DNA from: an uncultured Bacteroidales bacterium
GTDB lineage: Bacteria; Bacteroidota; Bacteroidia; Bacteroidales; Paludibacteraceae
Direction of reading: 5' to 3'
NCBI GenBank assembly: GCA_946616535.1
Contig: CAMOJA010000036.1
Span: 1-6,805 of the forward strand
Length of the DNA stretch: 6,805 nucleotides
The position numbers and the translations under genes are program-made. Positions 1 to 4,461 of this stretch are shown here, piece by piece. The notes under the pieces were generated by a model. That model was not told the origin of the DNA, made no database searches, and saw only the letters and a program-made list of their open reading frames with translations. Every line of letters starts with the position of its first letter. The first letter of the stretch is position 1.

Positions 1-55
1 CGTCGGTGGCGTGGTTACCATCGGCCCGGAAAAACGATCGAGTGGCATCGGCAAG
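1..55. repeat. Left copy of a 55-bp direct repeat flanking the SatD/DUF3307 cassette
   Basis: This stretch matches 1588-1642 at 54 of 55 positions; the only difference is T38 against C1625. The match stops abruptly after CATCGGCAAG, where the left copy continues into TAGTAAGAG and the right copy into CCTGCGGAG. The left limit cannot be set because the window begins inside the repeat. One forward frame (from base 2) reads VGGVVTIGPEKRSSGIGK then stop, and the reverse frame reads LADATRSFFRADGNHATD, but neither copy has a supported gene. It may be a dispersed intergenic repeat or the recombination site left by insertion of the cassette. Confidence 0.9.
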
Positions 56-85
56 TAGTAAGAGTCTTTTTTTATAGTATTATAA

Positions 86-148
86 ACCTATTTTTTGTAA
101 TTATAGTTTTATTTACCTATATTTTCTTGGTTGAATGAAATAATAGGT
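86..148. promoter_or_regulatory. Three copies of a 12-bp ACCTAT-type motif, candidate operator of the satD-like gene
   Basis: ACCTATTTTTTG (86-97) and ACCTATATTTTC (115-126) are direct copies 29 bp apart, and GAAATAATAGGT (137-148) is an inverted copy whose complement is ACCTATTATTTC. Any two copies agree at about 10 of 12 positions. Copies two and three form a dyad spanning the -33 box and ending just before the -7 box, where a bound protein would compete with RNA polymerase. The downstream protein carries a helix-turn-helix, so autoregulation is a natural guess but is inference only. The surrounding DNA is so AT-rich (10 G+C in bases 61-120) that chance similarity is possible. An AT-only hairpin also lies at 71-86 (TTTATA/TATAAA). 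Confidence 0.35.
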
Positions 149-157
149 GTATTTTTG
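126..157 (+). promoter_or_regulatory. Bacteroidota-type promoter of the SatD/DUF3307 operon
   Basis: CTTG at 126-129 stands 20 bp upstream of TATTTTTG at 150-157, matching the Bacteroidota -33 (TTTG) and -7 (TAnnTTTG) boxes and their usual 19-21 bp spacing. Transcription would begin about six bases after the -7 box, near 163, while the ATG is at 166. The message would be leaderless or nearly so, which agrees with the absence of any Shine-Dalgarno sequence. The -33 box has one mismatch. Confidence 0.6.
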
Positions 158-165
158 CAGTCAAT

Positions 166-816
166 ATGAATAGGGTTTATGCAACACTATCTGCTGATAT
201 AGTAGATTCAACTTCACTTTCAGCTGAAGATACAGTCAAATTGAAAGAGTCTCTTGAGGGCTTTTTCCCCGTGATGCAGTTGTTTTGCGACAAAGCTTGG
301 GGAAGGGTAACTCGTGGCGACTCCGTGGAGTGTGTAATACCAGATGTTGCGCAATCGTTACGAATTGCTTTACTCTTGAAATGCTATGTGAAGACGTTGA
401 ATTTTGATTCAGCCAGCAGAGCTATGAAGAAGAAGGGAATAAGGGTTGTGATTGGTCTTGGCTCACTGAGAATAAATGACAAGAATAATGGCATAATTGA
501 CGGCGAGGCTATTTACAACTCTGGCCGCGAACTGGATAAGTTGTCAGGATCGGACAGTATAACTCTTTCGCTCGTTTCAAGCGAGATGAACGTAGGAGGC
601 TATTCTGCTTTGTGTGACATATTAGGGTTTGTGGTGACACGGGCAACTGGTAAGCAGTGTCAGGTGTTATATCGATTGCTGCTCGGTGAGACGCAGATGC
701 AGATTGCCAAGATATTGGGTCTGGAACAGCCTACGGTGAACCAGCATGCTGCTGCTGTTGGTTGGAACGCAATTCAACGTGCATTGGCGAGGTATGAATC
801 TGAAAAAAAGTTTTAA
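166..816 (+). CDS. SatD-family protein: class III nucleotide-cyclase-like domain with C-terminal helix-turn-helix
   Basis: A 216-residue cytosolic protein. Residues 4-17 (VYATLSADIVDSTS) form the first strand of a class III cyclase-like fold with the metal-binding Asp11, and RGDSVE at 50-55 supplies the second Asp (Asp52). IRVVIGLGSL (92-101) and DGEAIYNSGRELDKL (112-126) match the later core, including Arg121 where cyclases have their transition-state Arg; the residue four before it is Tyr117, not the usual Asn. Residues about 163-207 form a helix-turn-helix of sigma-region-4 type (ETQMQIAKILGLEQPTVNQH). This arrangement fits the SatD family, named after the streptococcal sat (secretion and acid tolerance) locus; its biochemistry is not established. 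The ATG at 166 is chosen because the conserved first strand starts at once. The DUF3307 gene follows after 28 bp. GC is low (22 of 60 in 181-240). Family call fairly firm; catalytic activity unknown. Confidence 0.75.
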   Translation: MNRVYATLSADIVDSTSLSAEDTVKLKESLEGFFPVMQLFCDKAWGRVTRGDSVECVIPDVAQSLRIALLLKCYVKTLNFDSASRAMKKKGIRVVIGLGSLRINDKNNGIIDGEAIYNSGRELDKLSGSDSITLSLVSSEMNVGGYSALCDILGFVVTRATGKQCQVLYRLLLGETQMQIAKILGLEQPTVNQHAAAVGWNAIQRALARYESEKKF

Positions 817-844
817 AAGATTAAGAAGCAGAAAGGATTGAATA

Positions 845-1540
845 ATGATGATGGAATTATTTTTAAGCCTGGTTTTGGCTCATTTGGTGGCGGACTTTAT
901 GTTGCAGACTGGAAAGTCATGCAAGGACAAGAAGGAGAGACATTGGAAAAGCCCTCATCACTATGTCCATGCTTTAATCGTATTTGGATTGTCATGGCTT
1001 GTATCATGGGATGCTAGCTTCTGGTGGGGTGCGTTGATGACTGGTGTGGCACACTTGGGCATTGATATATGGAAGTCGTACCGGAAGGATAATGTTGTAT
1101 GGTTTTCTTTGGATCAGGTAATGCATTTGCTGGTGTTAGCTGGAGTGGCATATGTATGGACCAGGTGTCATGATTGGTGCTTGCCGTTTGGTATAGAGTT
1201 GTGGCATGTGGCGGTTGTAGTTGCTTTGCTTGTTTGCTGGAAGCCGGCGAATTTTTTTATCAAGTTGATGCTGAAACACTACAGCGTGAATATGCCGGAG
1301 GATAAAGAGAGTGGTTTTAATGCCGGTGCTCTGATTGGTACCATAGAAAGGTGGCTGATACTAATCTTTGTGTGCATGCAGCGGTATGAGGCACTTGGCC
1401 TGTTGATAGCGGCGAAGTCGATCATTCGTTTTGGTGATAAAGAAACTGCCAAGACTGAATACGTGCGGGCAGGAACTCTGTTGAGTATTCTTATTGCAGT
1501 GTTGGCCGGGATGATGGTGATAGGGGTGTTGAAGCTTTAA
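845..1540 (+). CDS. DUF3307 family multi-pass membrane protein
   Basis: A 231-residue inner-membrane protein. The N-terminus has the DUF3307 signature AHLVADFMLQTGK (12-24). Conserved polar residues then recur beside hydrophobic segments: HHYVHA (38-43), HLGIDIWK (70-77) and DQVMHLL (90-96). Likely membrane segments are roughly 3-19, 42-58, 94-106, 120-137, 162-179, 181-195 and 210-229. The repeated His/Asp residues next to the membrane could form a metal or proton site (inference); no reaction is known for the family. It sits 28 bp after the SatD-like gene and should be co-transcribed. The start has three ATG codons in a row (845, 848, 851); AAAGGA at 832-837 is a reasonable ribosome site for any of them. 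GC is low like its partner. Genes of these two families are, from general knowledge, often neighbours, which suggests a functional pair. Confidence 0.8.
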   Translation: MMMELFLSLVLAHLVADFMLQTGKSCKDKKERHWKSPHHYVHALIVFGLSWLVSWDASFWWGALMTGVAHLGIDIWKSYRKDNVVWFSLDQVMHLLVLAGVAYVWTRCHDWCLPFGIELWHVAVVVALLVCWKPANFFIKLMLKHYSVNMPEDKESGFNAGALIGTIERWLILIFVCMQRYEALGLLIAAKSIIRFGDKETAKTEYVRAGTLLSILIAVLAGMMVIGVLKL

Positions 1541-1587
1541 CGTTTCAAGCCTGGTTCCCGAATGCAGCAATAATCGTAGCGAAGCCA

Positions 1588-1642
1588 CGTCGGTGGCGTG
1601 GTTACCATCGGCCCGGAAAAACGACCGAGTGGCATCGGCAAG
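1588..1642. repeat. Right copy of the 55-bp direct repeat
   Basis: Second copy of the sequence at 1-55, with one substitution (C1625 for T38). It starts 47 bp after the DUF3307 stop codon. Its forward reading frame continues past the repeat for about 25 more codons before a stop, while the left copy hits a stop immediately. That is what one would expect if the right copy keeps the original downstream flank and the left junction was created by insertion. Which copy is ancestral cannot be decided here. Confidence 0.9.
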
Positions 1643-1774
1643 CCTGCGGAGGGCGCTCATCGGCAAAATGAGTTAGGGGAGCGGTATAAGCATGTGAATC
1701 AGTATCGGTAAAAATGTCCGGTCGAGCCGGGCATGAAGTTTTGTGAAGGGCTGATGTCTACGGGCATCGGCCTT

Positions 1775-1826
1775 TGTCCACTGCCACCCAAAGTTGAACA
1801 CCTGATTGCCATCGAAAATTGAACAG
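1775..1826. mobile_element. Possible remnant of an IS21-type insertion sequence end
   Basis: The stretch begins with TGT and carries AAAGTTGAACA (1790-1800) and AAAATTGAACA (1815-1825), two near-identical 11-mers 25 bp apart. IS21-family elements characteristically begin with TGT and contain several internal copies of a similar AA(A/G)TTGA-C-A motif near each end. No istA/istB coding sequence or second end is in the window, so this would be a solo end or relic. The call rests on resemblance from memory and is weak. Confidence 0.25.
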
Positions 1827-1919
1827 ATGCACCACTTCGCACCAGACGCCATCCTCGAAGAGGAAATCTTCATTCCTCGTAATATCGGCCCAGAGGATGT
1901 GATGGAGATCGCGGGTTAA
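1827..1919 (+). other. Short acidic orphan ORF, possible gene remnant
   Basis: ATG at 1827 opens a 30-codon frame ending in TAA at 1917. The peptide is acidic and protein-like (AILEEEIFIPRNIGPEDVME in its middle), unlike the low-complexity frames around it. There is no ribosome site or promoter box at a sensible distance, and the in-frame stop upstream is at 1803. The stop codon lies in the loop of the 1908-1929 hairpin. It could be the tail of a decayed gene that once preceded darT; I do not recognise the family. Confidence 0.2.
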
Positions 1920-1929
1920 GGCCCGCGAT
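1908..1929 (+). terminator. Perfect GC-rich hairpin, possible terminator upstream of darTG
   Basis: ATCGCGGG (1908-1915) pairs perfectly with CCCGCGAT (1922-1929) across the 6-base loop TTAAGG. It lies between the cassette and the darTG promoter, a good place to end read-through. It has no T-run afterwards (GAGGGGAATG follows), so it is not a canonical intrinsic terminator and may be only a structural or protein-binding dyad. Confidence 0.35.
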
Positions 1930-2000
1930 GAGGGGAATGCTGGGTGTGAGCCTTTGCTAGTTCAAACATTTCCAAGAGATTAGCTTCTCAGGATGAGATA

Positions 2001-2041
2001 TTTGGATAATCATCGATAAAGCAGTAACTTTGAGAATCGAT
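2001..2041 (+). promoter_or_regulatory. Bacteroidota-type promoter of darTG with flanking ATCGAT sites
   Basis: TTTG at 2001-2004 and TAACTTTG at 2025-2032 match both boxes exactly with a 20-bp spacer. The expected start of transcription is near 2038, leaving roughly a 10-base leader before the darT ATG at 2050. The palindrome ATCGAT occurs at 2012-2017 in the spacer and again at 2036-2041 at the likely start site, 24 bp apart and straddling the -7 box. This would suit an operator for toxin-antitoxin autorepression, but no DNA-binding protein is encoded nearby to support it. Confidence 0.7.
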
Positions 2042-2049
2042 TTGGACGG

Positions 2050-2319
2050 ATGGCACAACAAAAAGAACAGCATTTGTTCATCTACCGGATGACCCATATT
2101 GACAATGTTCCTTTCATTGTCAAGAACGGCCTGTGGTCCAAACTGAGCCCGGTGCAGGATCCGAACTTCGTCCCAATTGGTAATCCGGATATCATCGACA
2201 AAAGGACAAATAAAACGGTCGTGGTCATTCCTCCAGGTGGTGTGTTGGGCGACATCCTGCCTGGCTGCCATTTAAAAGTGGATACGAAAAACGAGTTCTA
2301 TTATAGGGGATATGATTAG
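2050..2319 (+). pseudogene. darT: Internally deleted DarT, DNA ADP-ribosyltransferase toxin
   Basis: DarT transfers ADP-ribose from NAD+ onto thymidine in single-stranded DNA and blocks replication. Residues 9-68 match the start of the family: FIYRMTHIDNVPFIVKNGLW (10-29), DPNFVPIGNPDIIDKR (37-52) with the NAD-site Arg (Arg52 here), and IPPGGVLGD (60-68). The family then normally continues for more than 100 residues that hold the catalytic Glu and end in a short segment like V-x-x-x-W-Y-F. Here residue 68 runs almost directly into LPGCHLKVDTKNEFYYRGYD, which resembles that C-terminal end. The product is 89 residues against about 200-220, so an in-frame deletion of roughly 350-390 bp near 2250-2270 is the simplest explanation. 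Without the catalytic Glu it should be inactive. The frame is still open and overlaps darG by 8 bp, so it may still be translated and support darG translation. A recoded small protein is possible but less likely. Confidence 0.8.
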
Positions 2320-3322
2320 TTATACAAAAGGTGATTTGCTTTCTTCAAAGGCTCAGGCCCTTGTCAACACCGTGAATACGGTTGGCGTGATGGGGAAGGG
2401 GATTGCCTTGCACTTCAAGGAGGCGTTCCCATCCAACTTCTCCGTTTATGCCGGAGCCTGCAAGAGGGGAGAATTGGTCCCCGGTAAAATGTTAGTAGTC
2501 AAGGATTCTAATCTGGCTCTGGGAGAAAGGATTATAATTAATTTCCCCACCAAGGTTCACTGGCGGAATCCCTCCAGGTATGAGTACATTGAAGAGGGCC
2601 TTAAGGACCTTGTCCGTGTTATAAGAGAATATGGGATTACAAGCATCGCAATCCCGCCGCTGGGCTGTGGCAATGGCGGCCTGGACTGGGCCGTTGTCAA
2701 GGAGATGATAGAGAAGGCTTTGGCTCCCTTGAAGGATATCGACATTACTGTGTATGAGCCTTCGGCTGAGATCTCTTCACTTTTGGCTAAGCAATCACGG
2801 AATGCGTCGGCGCACCTGACTCCGGCAAGCGCTATGCTGCTTTATGCGTTGTTCTGCTACGAAGTGCACGATGAACGCTGCAGTCTTTTCGTGGCCAATA
2901 AACTGAGCTATTTCTACCAGATACTTGGGGAAAAAGAGTTTGCAAGTGTAAGTGTCGGCCACATGCTCAATGCGGTGAATGGAAAGTATATCCATGGACT
3001 AGAGCAGATGGATGCAAAGCCCTTTGAAGCGCTGATGCTGGATTATGAACGGAAAGCAGAAGTAGGGGAATATGTGCACAATTCTTTGGCGCCGGCTCAA
3101 ATCGTCCATATCAAACAGCTTCTGAAGTTAATCGATGGATATGAATCGGCCTATTCGCTGGAAGTCCTGGCCTCTGTCGCCTACGTGCGGAGAGAACATC
3201 CGGGTATTGGCGTGGGCGATACTATTCATGAGATTCAGAACTGGTCTGCTCGTAAGAAGAATCTCTTCAAGCAGGAACACATCGAGGCCGCGTTTGAGCA
3301 TCTGAATGCCTGGATGGCGTAA
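2312..3322 (+). CDS. darG: DarG, macrodomain ADP-ribosyl glycohydrolase antitoxin
   Basis: A 336-residue cytosolic antitoxin. The N-terminal macrodomain (about 1-155) removes ADP-ribose from thymidine in DNA. Its visible motifs are the GDLL strand (7-10), NTVNTVGVMGKGIA (19-32) lining the ADP-ribose pocket, INFPTKVHWR (76-85) with Lys81, which I equate with the essential lysine of studied DarG proteins, and IPPLGCGNGGLDW (114-126). The C-terminal domain (about 165-336, from HLTPASAMLLYALFCYE) is the helical DarG domain that in other species binds DarT directly by mimicking DNA. Both domains are full length with no frameshift. The ATG at 2312 overlaps the end of darT by 8 bp, so the two are translationally coupled, with AGGGGA at 2305-2310 just before it. 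Its intactness beside a broken toxin gene suggests recent toxin loss or a retained protective role. GC is intermediate between the cassette and the sugar operon. Confidence 0.93.
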   Translation: MISYTKGDLLSSKAQALVNTVNTVGVMGKGIALHFKEAFPSNFSVYAGACKRGELVPGKMLVVKDSNLALGERIIINFPTKVHWRNPSRYEYIEEGLKDLVRVIREYGITSIAIPPLGCGNGGLDWAVVKEMIEKALAPLKDIDITVYEPSAEISSLLAKQSRNASAHLTPASAMLLYALFCYEVHDERCSLFVANKLSYFYQILGEKEFASVSVGHMLNAVNGKYIHGLEQMDAKPFEALMLDYERKAEVGEYVHNSLAPAQIVHIKQLLKLIDGYESAYSLEVLASVAYVRREHPGIGVGDTIHEIQNWSARKKNLFKQEHIEAAFEHLNAWMA

Positions 3323-3343
3323 GCGTTTTTAGGGATTGCCAGT

Positions 3344-3374
3344 TTTGATTAGAGCAAGAGTTTTGCTAAATTTG
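3344..3374 (+). promoter_or_regulatory. Bacteroidota-type promoter of the UDP-FucNAc operon
   Basis: TTTG at 3344-3347 is followed after 19 bp by TAAATTTG at 3367-3374, an exact match to the -33 and -7 consensus. The expected transcription start is near 3380, giving a leader of about 30 bases to the ATG at 3411. No Shine-Dalgarno sequence precedes that ATG (GAACTTAAAAT); AT-rich leaders of this kind are usual in Bacteroidota. It lies in the 88-bp gap after darG, so the sugar genes need not depend on darTG transcription. Confidence 0.7.
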
Positions 3375-3410
3375 TAAGTTTTTATTGCAAGAATAATTTG
3401 AACTTAAAAT

Positions 3411-4460
3411 ATGAGCGTTTTTAAAGACAAAGTGCTGCTCATTACCGGAGGTACGGGCAGCTTTGGCAATGCGGTGCTGAACCGCTTCCTTAGGACGGAT
3501 ATCGGCGAGATCCGCATTTTCTCCCGCGACGAAAAAAAGCAGGACGACATGCGTCACGACTTCCAGGCCCGCATGCCGGAGGTGGCGAACAAGATCAAGT
3601 TTTACATCGGCGATGTGCGCAACAAGAGCACGCTGGTTTACGCCATGAAGGGCGTAGACTATGTGTTCCACGCTGCCGCGCTGAAGCAGGTGCCGAGCTG
3701 CGAGTTCTTCCCCATGGAGGCGGTGAAGACGAATGTCATCGGCACGGATAATACCCTCGACGCTGCTATTGAGGCGGGGGTGAAGTGCGTGATTTGCCTC
3801 TCGACGGACAAGGCTGCTTACCCGATTAACGCGATGGGCATCACCAAGGCCATTGAGGAGAAGATCGCGGTGGCAAAGAGCCGTCTCTCCGGCGACACGA
3901 AGATCTGCTGCACGCGTTACGGTAATGTGATGTGCTCCCGCGGCTCTGTAATTCCGCTGTGGATCGACCAGATCCGCAAGGGCAATCCTATCACTTTGAC
4001 CGAGCCCAAGATGACGCGTTTCATCATGAGCCTTGAGGAGGCGGTGGACCTGGTGCTCTTCGCCTTCGAACATGGCAAGAATGGTGACATCCTGGTCCAG
4101 AAAGCCCCCGCCTGCACCATCCAGACGCAGGCCGAGGCCGTGTGCGAGCTTTTCGGCGGAAAGAAGGAGGAGATCAAGGTCATCGGCATACGCCACGGCG
4201 AGAAGATGTACGAGACGCTCCTGACGAAGGAGGAGGCCGCGAAGGCCATCGACATGGGCAACTTCTACGCAGTGCCGGCCGACAACCGCGACCTCAACTA
4301 CGACAAGTACTTCAAGGAGGGTGACGTGAAGCGCGCTACCATCGAGGAGTTCAACAGCGACAATACCCGCCGGCTTAACCTGGAGGAAACCAAGGCGAAG
4401 ATCGCCAGCCTGGAGTATATCCAGAACGAACTGAATGGCATTCCTAACATTGTGAAGTAA
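3411..4460 (+). CDS. fnlA: UDP-GlcNAc 4,6-dehydratase (5-inverting), FnlA/CapE type
   Basis: A 349-residue cytosolic short-chain dehydrogenase-fold enzyme. It converts UDP-GlcNAc to UDP-2-acetamido-2,6-dideoxy-L-arabino-4-hexulose, the first step to UDP-N-acetyl-L-fucosamine. The NAD(P)-binding loop is GGTGSFG (13-19). The active-site segment STDKAAYPINAMGITK (131-146) has Asp133 and Lys134 plus Met142-x3-Lys146. The usual catalytic Tyr is replaced by Met, as in CapE; in FlaA1/PseB, which make a related product, this position is Tyr. RYGNVMCSRGSVIPLW (169-184) and RHGEKMYETLL (261-271) are further family motifs. The length is normal for CapE/FnlA. The start gives the glycine loop at the expected distance. 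The gene has its own promoter, is GC-rich (40 of 60 in 4081-4140), and ends 1 bp before the next gene, so the two are certainly co-transcribed. Confidence 0.92.
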   Translation: MSVFKDKVLLITGGTGSFGNAVLNRFLRTDIGEIRIFSRDEKKQDDMRHDFQARMPEVANKIKFYIGDVRNKSTLVYAMKGVDYVFHAAALKQVPSCEFFPMEAVKTNVIGTDNTLDAAIEAGVKCVICLSTDKAAYPINAMGITKAIEEKIAVAKSRLSGDTKICCTRYGNVMCSRGSVIPLWIDQIRKGNPITLTEPKMTRFIMSLEEAVDLVLFAFEHGKNGDILVQKAPACTIQTQAEAVCELFGGKKEEIKVIGIRHGEKMYETLLTKEEAAKAIDMGNFYAVPADNRDLNYDKYFKEGDVKRATIEEFNSDNTRRLNLEETKAKIASLEYIQNELNGIPNIVK

Positions 4461-4461
4461 T

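Larger units (their letters stand above)
1541..2000. other. Long intergenic region without a convincing gene
   Basis: No ORF here on either strand has recognisable protein features or a plausible start. The contents that can be named are the right copy of the 55-bp repeat (1588-1642), a sequence like an IS21-type end (1775-1826), a 30-codon ORF (1827-1919) and a perfect hairpin (1908-1929). CATCGGC occurs at 1606, 1633, 1658 and 1765, the first three 25-27 bp apart, with the relatives TATCGGT at 1703 and TATCGGC at 1883. GCCAC/GTGGC at 1584-1597 can form a 5-bp stem across the left edge of the repeat. The stretch looks like accumulated remnants between two insertions. Confidence 0.6.

Noticed and set aside
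89..97. TATTTTTTG as an alternative -7 box for the satD-like gene
   Set aside because: It has one base too many between TA and TTTG, and the box at 150-157 fits both the consensus and the spacing to a -33 box.
1..1642. Integron gene cassette with attC sites
   Set aside because: The direct repeats lack paired GTTRRRY/RYYYAAC core sites and the imperfect inverted symmetry of attC. The cassette also has its own promoter and two genes.
1..1642. CRISPR array from the repeated 55-mer and CATCGGC motifs
   Set aside because: Only two long copies 1.5 kb apart, with genes between them. The short motif is irregularly spaced and no cas gene is present.
1..1642. Insertion sequence with the 55-bp repeats as ends
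   Set aside because: The repeats are direct, not inverted, no transposase is encoded between them, and 55 bp is too long for a target-site duplication.
1361..1666. 101-codon minus-strand frame covering the right 55-bp repeat
   Set aside because: Half of it is antisense to the DUF3307 gene. The repeat part reads smoothly in this frame (LADATRSFFRADGNHATD), and the single difference between copies is synonymous here, but one substitution is no evidence, and the left copy has no matching start in view.
1673..1873. 66-codon minus-strand frame in the gap before darT
   Set aside because: No family resemblance, no promoter boxes or ribosome site, and it runs through the IS21-like motifs.
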